Assembly: GCF_965342175.1 (NCBI RefSeq)
Contig: NZ_CBDRBL010000008.1
Span: 1-64,000 of the forward strand
Source of the DNA: Actinacidiphila sp965342175
GTDB lineage: Bacteria > Actinomycetota > Actinomycetes > Streptomycetales > Streptomycetaceae
Reading direction: 5' to 3'
DNA length: 64,000 nt
Shown: positions 43,309 to 53,970 of the stretch, in pieces
How the letters are laid out: the number at the start of each line of letters is the position of its first letter
Numbering within the stretch: position 1 is the stretch's first letter
Notes under the pieces: model-generated
Told to the model about the DNA's origin: nothing
Database searches by the model: none
Seen by the model: only the letters and a program-made list of their open reading frames with translations
Program-made: the position numbers and the translations under genes

Positions 43309-46269
43309 GTGCTGGAAGGGCGACGGGACACCAGGTTCGGGCGGCTGCTCAGGCACGGCTTCTGCGACGCCGTGGCCGCCGAGGCGCTGCTGGGCGGCGA
43401 CATCCTCGCCCCCGTCCGCAGCGATCCGGTCCTGCTCGACGCCCTCGGCGCCACCGCCGACCCCGACCAGGCGCTCGCCTCCCTCGTGCGGCTCCTCGAG
43501 GCACTCGCCCCCGGGGAACGGCGCACTCTCCTCGACACGCTCACCACGGCCAAACCGCTGCGCGACCGGCTGCTGGGGGTGCTCGGCGCCTCCTCCGCCC
43601 TGGCCGACCACCTGGCCCGGCACCCGGACCACTGGCACTCCCTGGTCACCTACGAGCACGCCGACCTGCACCCCGGCACCGCGGAGTTCGAGCGGCAACT
43701 GGCCGAAGCCGGCGACCCGGAGTCGCTGCGCGTGGCCTACCGGCGCTGCCTGCTGGGCATCGCCGCCCGCGACGTGTGCGGCACCAGCGACCTGGTGGAG
43801 ACCGCCGCCGAGCTCGCCGACCTCGCCACCGCGACGCTGCGCGCGGCGCTGGCCATGGCCGAGGCCGAGGCGCCGGACGACGCCGCGCAGTGCCGGCTCG
43901 CGGTGATCGGCATGGGCAAGTGCGGCGGCCACGAGCTGAACTACATCTCCGACGTCGACGTCATCTTCGTGGCCGAGGCATGCCCCGACGCCGAGGAGGC
44001 CAAGGCGCTGCAGGCCGCCACCCGGCTGGCCGCGCACCTGATGCGGATCTGCTCCGACACCACCGTCGAGGGCAGCATCTGGCAGGTCGACGCCAACCTC
44101 CGCCCCGAGGGGCGGCGCGGCCCGCTGGTGCGCACCCTCTCCAGCCATGTGGCCTACTACAAGCGCTGGGCCAAGACCTGGGAGTTCCAGGCGCTGCTCA
44201 AGGCCCGCCCGGTGGCCGGCGACCCGGCGCTCGGGCAGGAGTACGTCGAGGCGCTGTCGCCCATGGTGTGGCAGGCCGCCGAGCGCGACCACTTCGTCCA
44301 GGACGTGCAGGAGATGCGGCGCCGGGTCGTGGAGAACATCCCCGCCGCGCACCTCGACCGAGAGCTCAAGCTCGGCCCGGGCGGCCTGCGGGACGTGGAG
44401 TTCGCGGTGCAGCTGCTCCAGCTCGTGCACGGCCGCACCGACGCTTCGCTGCGCAGCGGCACCACCCTGACCGCGTTGTCCCAGCTCGCCGCCGGCGGAT
44501 ACGTGGGCCGCGCGGACGCGGCGGCACTCGACGCCGCGTACCGCTTCCTGCGGACGATGGAGCACCGCATCCAGCTCCAGAAGCTGCGCCGCACCCACCT
44601 GATGCCCGAGGACGCGGCCGACCTGCGGCGGCTCGGCCGCTCGATGGGCTTCCGCGCGGACCCGGTGACGGAGCTGACACGGGAGTGGCGGCGGCACGCC
44701 AGGGAGGTGCGCCGCCTCCACGAGAAGCTGTTCTACCGTCCACTGCTCGACGCGGTCGCCCAGCTCGCTCCCGGGGAGGCGGGCCTGTCCACGGCCGCGG
44801 CCAAGCAGCGCCTGGAGGCGCTCGGCTACGCCGACCCCGCCGCGGCCCTGCGCCACCTGGAGGCGCTGGCCTCCGGGGTCAGCCGCAAGGCCGCGATCCA
44901 GCGGACCCTGCTGCCGGTGCTGCTCGGCTGGTTCGCCGACTCTGCGGACCCCGACGCGGGCCTGCTGAACTTCCGCAAGGTCAGCGACGCCCTGGGCCGC
45001 ACCCCCTGGTACCTGCGGCTGCTGCGCGACGAGGGCGCCGCCGCGATGAACCTCGCGCGGGTGCTGTCCTCCGGTCGGCTCGCCCCCGACCTGCTCATGC
45101 GGGCCCCCGAGGCGGTCGCCCTGCTCGCCGACGACGAGGGGCTCCAGCCGCGCGGCCGCGCCGCCCTGGACCAGGAGGTGCTGGCCGCGGTGCACCGCGC
45201 GGACTCCGCCGAGCAGGCCGTCGCCGCGGTCCGCGGGGTGCGCCGCCGCGAGCTGTTCCGCACCGCGGCCGCGGACCTGGTGGGTGTCCACCGCGACGAC
45301 CCGGACGCGGTGGGCGCCGCCCTCACCGACCTCAACGCCGCCGCCGTCACCGGGGCCCTGCAGGCCGCGGTGGGCGCCGTCGAGGCGGCCGAGGACGAGC
45401 CCCTGCCCACCCGGTTCTCCGTCATCGGCATGGGCCGCTTCGGGGGCCGCGAACTGGGCTACGGGTCCGACGCGGACGTCCTGTTCGTCCATGACCCCTA
45501 TGAGGGTGTCGACGAGCACCGGGCCGCCCGGTCCGCGCTCAAGGTCGCCAACGAACTGCGCCGGCTGCTGCAGATCCCCACCACCGACCCGCCGCTGCTG
45601 ATCGACGCCGACCTGCGCCCGGAAGGCAAGAGCGGACCGCTGGTGCGCACGCTCGGTTCGTACGCCGCCTACTACCGGCGCTGGTCGCTGGTCTGGGAGC
45701 GGCACGCGCTCCTGCGCGCCGAACCGGTCGCGGGCGACGAGGACCTGGGCGCCCGCTTCATCGCCCTCGCCGACCCGCTGCGCTACCCGGCCGACGGGCT
45801 GCCGGAGGAGGCGGCGCGCGAGATCCGCCGGCTCAAGGCCCGGATGGAGTCCGAGCGGCTGCCGCGCGGCGCGGACCCGACAACCCACGCCAAACTGGGA
45901 CGGGGCGGGCTCAGCGACGTCGAGTGGACGGTGCAGCTGCTGCAGTTGCGGCACGGCGCGCGGGTCCCCGGGCTGCGGACCACCCGTACCCGCCCGGCGC
46001 TGGCCGCCGCCGTGGCGGCGGGACTGGTCCCCGCCGAGGACGCCGAGGTCCTGGACGCCGCCTGGATCCTGGCGAGCCGGTTGCGCAACGCCGTCATGCT
46101 CGTCCGGGGCCGCCCCGGCGACACCTTCCCCGGCGACGGCAGGGAGCTCGCCGCGGTCGGGCGCTACCTCGGCTACGAGCCGGGGCACGTGGGCGACATG
46201 GTCGAGGACTACCGCCGCACCACGCGGCGGGCCCGCGCGGTGGTCGAGCGCCTCTTCTACGGCATGTAG
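43309..46269 (+). CDS. glnE: Bifunctional glutamine synthetase adenylyltransferase/deadenylase
   Basis: A 986-residue GlnE that attaches AMP to, or removes it from, glutamine synthetase I in response to nitrogen status. It has two nucleotidyltransferase domains. The deadenylylating one is at about residue 200 (GMGKCGGHELNYISDVDVIF) and the adenylylating one at about residue 705 (GMGRFGGRELGYGSDADVLF), each followed by a helical GlnD-UR_UTase-like domain (LRDVEFAVQLLQLVHG; LSDVEWTVQLLQLRHG). GTG 43309 is the start; the long antisense frame over it is a codon-bias shadow. Its classical substrate GlnA is not in this window, and GlnII is not known to be adenylylated. Confidence 0.97.
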   Translation: MLEGRRDTRFGRLLRHGFCDAVAAEALLGGDILAPVRSDPVLLDALGATADPDQALASLVRLLEALAPGERRTLLDTLTTAKPLRDRLLGVLGASSALADHLARHPDHWHSLVTYEHADLHPGTAEFERQLAEAGDPESLRVAYRRCLLGIAARDVCGTSDLVETAAELADLATATLRAALAMAEAEAPDDAAQCRLAVIGMGKCGGHELNYISDVDVIFVAEACPDAEEAKALQAATRLAAHLMRICSDTTVEGSIWQVDANLRPEGRRGPLVRTLSSHVAYYKRWAKTWEFQALLKARPVAGDPALGQEYVEALSPMVWQAAERDHFVQDVQEMRRRVVENIPAAHLDRELKLGPGGLRDVEFAVQLLQLVHGRTDASLRSGTTLTALSQLAAGGYVGRADAAALDAAYRFLRTMEHRIQLQKLRRTHLMPEDAADLRRLGRSMGFRADPVTELTREWRRHAREVRRLHEKLFYRPLLDAVAQLAPGEAGLSTAAAKQRLEALGYADPAAALRHLEALASGVSRKAAIQRTLLPVLLGWFADSADPDAGLLNFRKVSDALGRTPWYLRLLRDEGAAAMNLARVLSSGRLAPDLLMRAPEAVALLADDEGLQPRGRAALDQEVLAAVHRADSAEQAVAAVRGVRRRELFRTAAADLVGVHRDDPDAVGAALTDLNAAAVTGALQAAVGAVEAAEDEPLPTRFSVIGMGRFGGRELGYGSDADVLFVHDPYEGVDEHRAARSALKVANELRRLLQIPTTDPPLLIDADLRPEGKSGPLVRTLGSYAAYYRRWSLVWERHALLRAEPVAGDEDLGARFIALADPLRYPADGLPEEAAREIRRLKARMESERLPRGADPTTHAKLGRGGLSDVEWTVQLLQLRHGARVPGLRTTRTRPALAAAVAAGLVPAEDAEVLDAAWILASRLRNAVMLVRGRPGDTFPGDGRELAAVGRYLGYEPGHVGDMVEDYRRTTRRARAVVERLFYGM

Positions 46270-46348
46270 GGGGCGCGTTGCACGTACCGGTTCTGCCCCG
46301 GGCCTGCCCCGGTCCGCGCACCGAAGCGTGCTCGTCCGCGCCGCCCGG

Positions 46349-47191
46349 CTACACCGCCGCGACGCGTACCTGGCGCGGCAACCGGTAGGCGAGGCCGCCG
46401 TAGACGGCCCAGGAGGCGGCGAAGCCGACGCCGAGGCAGAGGCTGCCGCCGACGGCGTCCAGCCAGAAGTGGTTGGCGGTCGAGACGATGACGACCAGCG
46501 TGGCGACGGGGTAGAGCACGCCCAGCACCCGCACCCAGGCCCGCTGCGCCAGCATGGCGATGGTGATGCCGCACCACAGCGACCAGCCGATGTGCATCGA
46601 CGGCATGGCCGCGTACTGGTTGGAGACGTGCGCCAGGTCGCCCGAGGCCATCGACCCCCAGGTGTGGTGGATCCGGACGGTGTCGACGAAGCCCCCGCCC
46701 TCCATCAGCCGGGGCGGCGCCAGGGGGAAGAAGTAGAAGCCGAGCAGCGCGATTCCGGTGGTCACGAAGAGGACCAGCCGGGTCGGCGCGTACCGCCCGG
46801 GATGCTTGCGGAAGAGCCACACCAGCACCGCCAGGGTGACGATGAAGTGCAGCGTCGCGTAGTAGTAGTTCATGCCGACGATGAGCCACGTGACGGAGTT
46901 CACGGCGTGGTTGACCGCGTGCTCGAAGGCGAGGCCGAGGGAGTGCTCGAGTCCCCAGACGTGGCTCGCGTTCCGCATGGCGTCGTCCTGCTGCTCGGGC
47001 ACGGCGTTGCGCACGAGCGAGTAGATCCAGTAGCTGACGGCGATCAGCAGGATCTCGAACCACAGCCGGGGCCGGCGTGGCGCCAGCAGCCGGCCGGCCG
47101 GCGCTCCATCGATGTCACGGGAATCGATGGAGCGCGTCGGCACGCCGCCACTGCGGTGGTCCATGGTCTTCGCGGTCGATTCCCCCATGGG
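46349..47191 (-). CDS. PAP2-family membrane phosphatase
   Basis: About 280 residues with six hydrophobic segments (WFEILLIAVSYWIYSLVRNA; LHFIVTLAVLVWLF; LVLFVTTGIALLGFYFFP; and others). The PAP2 motifs are split as in the inositolphosphotransferase (Aur1-like) branch: AAMPSMHIGWSLW holds the central SxxxH-like motif, and ANHFWLDAVGG the C-terminal His and Asp. It would dephosphorylate or transfer a lipid phosphate at the outer face. The start is uncertain: ATG 47191 (MGESTAKT) or ATG 47209 (MADYRPMG), neither with a clear ribosome site. Head-to-head with nothing: the next gene (LacI) ends 35 bp upstream. Confidence 0.85.
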   Translation of the reverse strand, partial: PMGESTAKTMDHRSGGVPTRSIDSRDIDGAPAGRLLAPRRPRLWFEILLIAVSYWIYSLVRNAVPEQQDDAMRNASHVWGLEHSLGLAFEHAVNHAVNSVTWLIVGMNYYYATLHFIVTLAVLVWLFRKHPGRYAPTRLVLFVTTGIALLGFYFFPLAPPRLMEGGGFVDTVRIHHTWGSMASGDLAHVSNQYAAMPSMHIGWSLWCGITIAMLAQRAWVRVLGVLYPVATLVVIVSTANHFWLDAVGGSLCLGVGFAASWAVYGGLAYRLPRQVRVAAV

Positions 47192-47225
47192 GCGATAGTC
47201 TGCCATGCGGTCCGGCACCGTCCGA

Positions 47226-48314
47226 TCAACCCCCGATGGGATCCTGTACATCCCGTGCACGCCTCCCGGCCGACTGCTGTACGAACACGGCTGCCCCGGC
47301 TTCGGGACCCGATGCCGTCGAACCGCGGACGACCAGTTCTGGCAGGAAGACGAACTCGCTGTGCGGGGCCGGGGTGCCGCCGACCTCCTCCAGCAGCGCG
47401 CGCACGGCGGCCTGGCCCATGGCCGTGACCGGCTGCCGGATGGTGGTGAGCGGCGGATCGGTGAAGGCGATGAGCGGGGAGTCGTCGAAGCCGACGACGG
47501 AGACGTCGCCGGGGACGGACAGCCCCCGCTGCCGAGCCGCGCGGACGGCGCCCAGGGCCATCATGTCGGAGGCGCACACCACGGCCGTGCAGCCCGCCTC
47601 GAGCAGGCCGGAGGCGGCGGCCTGACCACCCTCGAGAGTGAACAGCGAATGCCGGATACGCTCGCCCGCCTCGTCGGCGGATATGCCGAGGACCTCCTCC
47701 ATGCTGCGCACGAAGCCCTCGATCTTGCGCCGCACGGGGACGAACCGCTCGGGGCCGACCGCGAGGCCGATCCGCTCGTGGCCGAGCGCGGCCAGGTGGG
47801 TGACGGCGAGCCGCATGGCCCCGCGGTCGTCGGGCGACACGAACGCCGCCTTGATCCGGGCGGAGAAGCCGTTGATCAGCACGAACGGCACGCCCTGGCC
47901 GTGCAGCCGGTCGTAGCGCGCCATGTCGGCGGTGGAGTCGGCGTGCAGCCCGGAGACGAAGATGATCCCCGCGACGCCGCGCTCGACGAGCATCTCGACG
48001 AGTTCGTCCTCGGTCGAGCCGCCCGGGGTCTGGGTGGCCAGCACCGGGGTGTACCCCTGCCGGGTCAGGGCCTGCCCGATGACCTGGGCGAAGGCCGGGA
48101 AGATCGGATTCTCCAGCTCCGGCGTGATGAGCCCGACGAGGCCCGCGCTGCGCTGCCGCAGCCGTACGGGCCGCTCGTACCCCAGCAGGTCGAGGGCGGC
48201 CAGCACGGACTGGCGGGTGGCCGCGGAGACGCCTGGCCTGCCGTTGAGGACCCGGCTGACCGTCGCTTCGCTCACCCCCGCCTGGGCTGCGATGTCGGCA
48301 AGCCTTGCGGTCAC
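47226..48314 (-). CDS. malR: LacI-family maltose regulator (MalR-like), copy 1
   Basis: A 362-residue repressor. The HTH is at residues 4-23 (RLADIAAQAGVSEATVSRVL), then a hinge and a periplasmic-binding-like domain (GLITPELENPIFPAFAQVIG, VVGFDDSPLIAFTDPPLTTI). GTG 48314 starts 26 bp after the aglA stop, and a TACAGT -10 lies 8 nt before it, so a separate leaderless transcript is likely. It is closely related to the LacI protein at 55673 (nearly identical from ARLADIAAQAGVSEAT through GYERPVRLR), so the two probably share operators. Its ~30-residue C-terminal extension (EAGAAVFVQQSAGRRARDVQ) is absent from the other copy. Confidence 0.92.
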   Translation of the reverse strand: MTARLADIAAQAGVSEATVSRVLNGRPGVSAATRQSVLAALDLLGYERPVRLRQRSAGLVGLITPELENPIFPAFAQVIGQALTRQGYTPVLATQTPGGSTEDELVEMLVERGVAGIIFVSGLHADSTADMARYDRLHGQGVPFVLINGFSARIKAAFVSPDDRGAMRLAVTHLAALGHERIGLAVGPERFVPVRRKIEGFVRSMEEVLGISADEAGERIRHSLFTLEGGQAAASGLLEAGCTAVVCASDMMALGAVRAARQRGLSVPGDVSVVGFDDSPLIAFTDPPLTTIRQPVTAMGQAAVRALLEEVGGTPAPHSEFVFLPELVVRGSTASGPEAGAAVFVQQSAGRRARDVQDPIGG

Positions 48315-48339
48315 GGGATGCGACTGTACCGGTCGTACC

Positions 48340-50001
<1,662 letters not shown>

Positions 50002-50079
50002 GTCGTTCCCTCGTGGGTCGGCGCCGGTCTCAGCCGATGATCCCGATCCCACGCGTGATCGGCAACGCCTTCCAACTTT

Positions 50080-50218
50080 TTGCGGAAGATCGCGCAACCA
50101 CTTCCAGGTCGGCTGCCATTCCCTCGGCGCGTCTCCTCCCGGAAACCCCGTGGACACGCAGGTGTAACGATCGGAAGATCTTTCAAGTTTTGCAGCAAGG
50201 TCTTTCGTCAGGCTTGCA
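50080..50218. promoter_or_regulatory. Divergent maltose control region
   Basis: Within the 327-bp gap between aglA and malE. The inverted repeat TTGCG-GAAGATCG-CGCAA (50080-50097) lies near aglA. On the malE side are TTGCAGCAAG (50190-50199) and CTTGCA (50213-50218). CGGAAGATC occurs at both places (50083 and 50172), each followed by a CAA. These are plausible MalR (LacI) sites, one per promoter. A TACGTT (50225-50230) with a weak TTTCGT 17 bp upstream could be the malE promoter. Confidence 0.5.
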
Positions 50219-50328
50219 TCCCTGTTACGTTCCTCGACAGCCCGGCGGCCGCAACGGCGCAGTCGGCAGTGGGGGGCCGCGGCGACGCGCCCAGCACCAT
50301 CACGGGCTTTCATCCTGGAGGAGATCAC

Positions 50329-51597
50329 ATGCGGCGTGGCATAGCGGCCACCGCGCTGGTTGCGGCGCTCGGGCTTGCGACGACGGCTTGCGGGGGCGGC
50401 AGTGACAAGGCCGACGGCGGTCCCGTCACCATCACCTGGTGGGACACCTCGAACGCGACGAACGAGGCGCCGACCTACGAGGCCCTGATCGCGGACTTCG
50501 AGAAGGCGAACCCGAAGATCAAGGTCAAGTACGTCAGCGTGCCGTTCGACCAGGCGCAGAACAAGTTCCAGACGGCCGCCGGCAGCAAGGGCGCCCCCGA
50601 CGTGATCCGTGCCGAGGTCGGGTGGACGGCCTCCTGGGCGAAGTCCCAGTTCCTCGCGCCGCTGGACGGCACCCCGGCGCTGGCCGACCAGGACGACATC
50701 AACCCGTCCCTGCTCAAGCAGGCGCAGTACGAGGGGAAGACCTACGGCGCCCCGATCGTCACCGACACCCTCGCGTTGATGTGGAACAAGGAGCTGCTCA
50801 AGAAGGCCGGCTTCGACAAGGCGCCGGCCACCTGGGACGAGCTCAAGACGGTCGCCAAGGCCGTCAAGACCAAGGCCGAGGCCGACGGCTTCTGGCTGCG
50901 CGCCGACTCCTACTACGAGCTGCCCTTCCTCTTCGGCGAGGGCACCGACATGGTCGACGCCGCGGCGAAGAAGATCACGATCAACTCGCCCGAGGCCGTC
51001 AAGGCCGTCGACGTCAGCAAGTCCGTGCTCGCCTCCCCGGGAGTCCACGAGCTCGACGTGACCGCTGACGCGTACGCTCACATGCAGGACGCGTTCGTCA
51101 GCGGCAAGGTCGCCATGATCATCCAGGGCCCCTGGGAGCTGACCAACATCTACAAGGGCTCGGCCTTCACCGACAAGGCCAACCTCGGCATCTCCGCCGT
51201 CCCGGCCGGCTCCACCGGCAGAGCGGGCGCCCCGACCGGCGGTCACAACCTCGCCGTCTACGCCGGTTCCGACAAGGCGCACCAGGAAGCCGCGCAGAAG
51301 TTCGTCGGCTGGATGACCTCCGGTGCGACCCAGGCCGAGATCGCCCTGAAGAACGGCACCCTGCCGACCCGCACCTCCGCCTACACCGCCGAGGTCAAGG
51401 CCGCGCCCGGTGTCGCCGAGTTCCAGGACATCCTGGCCGACGTGGCCCGCCCGCGCCCGGAACTCCCCGAGTACAGCTCGCTCTTCGCCGACTTCGGCAC
51501 CAACCTGACCAGCATCCTGCAGGGCAAGGTCGCCACCCAGAAGGGCCTGGACCAGACCGCCGAGTCCTACAAGAAGCTCGTCAAGGACTTCCAGTAA
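50329..51597 (+). CDS. malE: Maltose/maltodextrin-binding lipoprotein
   Basis: A 422-residue solute-binding lipoprotein. The signal peptide ends in the lipobox LATTAC with Cys21 as the lipid anchor. The mature part is a type I sugar-binding fold (VTITWWDTSNATNEAPTYEA, GAPDVIRAEVGWTASWAKSQ, MIIQGPWELTNIYKG). It captures maltose or maltodextrin outside the membrane and hands it to MalF/MalG. ATG 50329 follows GGAGGAG at 7 nt. A hairpin in the gap to malF probably keeps malE mRNA in excess, as is usual for binding proteins. Confidence 0.95.
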   Translation: MRRGIAATALVAALGLATTACGGGSDKADGGPVTITWWDTSNATNEAPTYEALIADFEKANPKIKVKYVSVPFDQAQNKFQTAAGSKGAPDVIRAEVGWTASWAKSQFLAPLDGTPALADQDDINPSLLKQAQYEGKTYGAPIVTDTLALMWNKELLKKAGFDKAPATWDELKTVAKAVKTKAEADGFWLRADSYYELPFLFGEGTDMVDAAAKKITINSPEAVKAVDVSKSVLASPGVHELDVTADAYAHMQDAFVSGKVAMIIQGPWELTNIYKGSAFTDKANLGISAVPAGSTGRAGAPTGGHNLAVYAGSDKAHQEAAQKFVGWMTSGATQAEIALKNGTLPTRTSAYTAEVKAAPGVAEFQDILADVARPRPELPEYSSLFADFGTNLTSILQGKVATQKGLDQTAESYKKLVKDFQ

Positions 51598-51771
51598 CAG
51601 GCCGCGGGCCCAGGCGGGGTGGAGAAAGGAGCGGGTCGAGGGCCGAGTCCGGTACGGCGGGGAAGGAAGACGCAGCGGAGCTGCGGCGACCGACCACACC
51701 GCCGCCGGGCGAGAGCCGTCGACCCGCGACGCCGGCCCGCCTTTCCGTGTGGCCTCCGAGGCAGCCATGAA

Positions 51772-51814
51772 CCGTCCGGTCCGCCGCGCCCGCCACGGGC
51801 GGCGGACCGGACGG
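51772..51814 (+). terminator. Intercistronic hairpin malE-malF
   Basis: Perfect 16-bp arms (CCGTCCGGTCCGCCGC and complement) with an 11-nt loop, in the middle of the 299-bp gap. It probably acts as a partial terminator or RNA stabiliser that lowers malFG relative to malE. No gene in the rest of the gap. Confidence 0.75.
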
Positions 51815-51896
51815 CCACCGCCCGCGTCCGCACGCACACCCTCCGCCGTGCGGCCGGGCCGTACCCCCTGAGCGAACTTTCGAGAAGGTGCCGAAG

Positions 51897-52898
51897 ATGA
51901 CCGTCGCCGCCGAGGGCGGAACCCGGGAGACCAAGCGCGGCGAGGCGCCGCGCCCCGGTCCGCTCAGCCGCATCCGGCAGTCCTACAACCGCAACTGGTA
52001 TGCCTGGGCCATGGTGGCGCCGGTCGTCGCCGTCATCGGCCTGCTGGTGCTCTACCCCCTGGTCCGCGGCGTCTACCTGTCGCTGACCGACGCCGACAGC
52101 CAGAACGTCGGCCGGACGATCGGCGTCAACAAGATCCCGGACTCCTTCTCCTGGGTCGGCCTCAAGAACTACACGGAGATCCTGTCGGGCGCGGACCACC
52201 AGTTCTGGCCGCACTTCACCTGGACCATCGTCTGGACGGTCGTCTGCGTCACCCTGCACTACGGCCTCGGCCTCGGCCTCGCGATGCTGCTGAACCGCAA
52301 GCTCCGGGCCCGCACCTTCTACCGGCTGGTCCTGATCCTGCCGTGGGCCGTCCCGACCTTCGTCACGGTCTTCTCCTGGCGGCTGATCCTCGCCGACGAC
52401 GGCGGCATCCTGAACACGGCCCTGCACGCGATGCACCTGCCGACGCCCGCTTGGCTGAGCGACCCCTTCTGGCAGAAGACCGCAGCGATCATGGTCAACA
52501 CCTGGGTCGGTGTGCCCTTCATGATGGTCTCGCTCCTCGGCGGCCTGCAGTCGATCCCCTCGGAGCTGTACGAAGCGGCCGAGATGGACGGCGCCACCCC
52601 CTGGCAGCGGTTCCGCCACGTGACGCTTCCCGGCCTTCGATCGGTGAGCAGCACGGTGATCCTGCTCGGCGTCATCTGGACCTTCAACCAGTTCGTCGTC
52701 ATCTTCCTGCTGTTCGGCGTGAACGCGGGACAGGACGCCCAGATCCTGGTGACCTGGGCCTACCGCCTCGGCTTCGGGCAGGACCCGCGCGACTACGCAG
52801 GCTCCGCCGCCTACGGCGTGATCATCCTGTCCATGCTCATCGTCTTCGCCTCCGCGTACCGGCGCTGGCTCGCCCGCACCGAGAACGCGGCCGCCTGA
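51897..52898 (+). CDS. malF: Maltose ABC transporter permease MalF
   Basis: A 333-residue inner-membrane permease with about six helices. The EAA loop that contacts the ATPase reads EAAEMDGATPWQRFRHVTLP; VAPVVAVIGLLVLYPLVRGV is the first helix. GAGAAGG lies 8 nt before ATG 51897, which is preferred to an in-frame GTG at 51888 inside that ribosome site. It forms the channel with MalG. The ATPase is not encoded here; Streptomyces sugar importers commonly share MsiK, encoded elsewhere. Confidence 0.95.
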   Translation: MTVAAEGGTRETKRGEAPRPGPLSRIRQSYNRNWYAWAMVAPVVAVIGLLVLYPLVRGVYLSLTDADSQNVGRTIGVNKIPDSFSWVGLKNYTEILSGADHQFWPHFTWTIVWTVVCVTLHYGLGLGLAMLLNRKLRARTFYRLVLILPWAVPTFVTVFSWRLILADDGGILNTALHAMHLPTPAWLSDPFWQKTAAIMVNTWVGVPFMMVSLLGGLQSIPSELYEAAEMDGATPWQRFRHVTLPGLRSVSSTVILLGVIWTFNQFVVIFLLFGVNAGQDAQILVTWAYRLGFGQDPRDYAGSAAYGVIILSMLIVFASAYRRWLARTENAAA

Positions 52899-52924
52899 CG
52901 GCCGCACCGGCCAGGACAACCGCC

Positions 52925-53872
52925 ATGACGCAAGAGAGGGCAGCCACCCCCATGAGCACCACCGCAGACCTCCCCGCCGCGGGAGCCGCGAAGGACGCGG
53001 CCCCCGCCCCCGTCCGCGCAGCGACGCGCCGGCGCACCGGCCGCGGCGAGCGCGGCCGGGCCGCCTCGGTGCTGATCCACGGCGTACTGATCACCGCGAG
53101 CCTCATCGCCGCGTTCCCCGTGCTGTGGATCGCCTGGGTCTCCTTCGGCCCGGACAAGACCGACTTCCTCCACCCCGCCGACATCGCCGGGAAGTTCAGC
53201 TTCGAGAACTACACGAAGGTCCTCGCCGACACGAACTTCCTCCGGTGGTTCCTGAACTCCGCGATCGTCGCCCTCGGCACCTGCCTGCTGGGCGTGTTCG
53301 TCGCCGCCAGCGCCGGCTACGCGGTCTCCCGGATGCGCTTCCCGGGCCACCGCCAGCTGATGTGGACCTTCCTGGTGACCCAGATGTTCCCGGTCGCCAT
53401 TCTCATGGTGCCGCTGTACAACATCCTGGCCGATCTGGGCCTGCTCGACACCTACTGGGGGCTCATCCTGGTCTACTGCACCACCGCGGTGCCGTACTGC
53501 GCGTGGCTGCTCAAGGGCTACTTCGACACCATCCCCCAGGAGATCGACGAGGCCGGACGGGTCGACGGACTCAGCCCGTTCGGCACCTTCTACCGGCTGG
53601 TGCTGCCGCTGGCCCGGCCGGGACTCGCGGTGGCGGCCTTCTACACCTTCCTCACCGCGTGGGGAGAGGTCGCCTACGCCTCGGTCTTCATGCTCGGCGA
53701 GGACAAGTACACCCTCGCCGTCGGCCTCACCACCTTCGTCAGCGAGCACGACAACCAGTGGGACCTGATGGCCGCCACCTCCGTGCTCATCGCGCTGCCC
53801 GCGTCGGGCTTCTTCTACGTCGTCCAGCGGCACCTGGTCACCGGCCTCACCGCCGGCGCGGCCAAGTCCTGA
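52925..53872 (+). CDS. malG: Maltose ABC transporter permease MalG
   Basis: A 315-residue permease, 26 bp after malF. An Ala-rich cytoplasmic tail precedes the first helix (VLIHGVLITASLIAAFPVLW). The EAA loop is EIDEAGRVDGLSPFGTFYRL. Two starts are possible: ATG 52925, after AGGACA, or ATG 52952 (MSTTADLPAAG), after AGAGAGGG; both leave all helices intact. With MalF it completes the membrane part of the maltose importer. Confidence 0.95.
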   Translation: MTQERAATPMSTTADLPAAGAAKDAAPAPVRAATRRRTGRGERGRAASVLIHGVLITASLIAAFPVLWIAWVSFGPDKTDFLHPADIAGKFSFENYTKVLADTNFLRWFLNSAIVALGTCLLGVFVAASAGYAVSRMRFPGHRQLMWTFLVTQMFPVAILMVPLYNILADLGLLDTYWGLILVYCTTAVPYCAWLLKGYFDTIPQEIDEAGRVDGLSPFGTFYRLVLPLARPGLAVAAFYTFLTAWGEVAYASVFMLGEDKYTLAVGLTTFVSEHDNQWDLMAATSVLIALPASGFFYVVQRHLVTGLTAGAAKS

Positions 53873-53970
53873 ACCGCACCACCCGGGGCGCCCGGGCCCG
53901 GCCCAGGAGGCCGGGCACCCCGGCCCCGCCCCGTCGCCGCACCGAGCCCTCCATCCTCCAAGGGATCACC

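Noticed and set aside
43165..46188. Minus-strand open frame of about 1000 codons opposite glnE
   Set aside because: Exactly antisense to the conserved GlnE motifs; Gly/Val/Gln-rich translation typical of a shadow frame.
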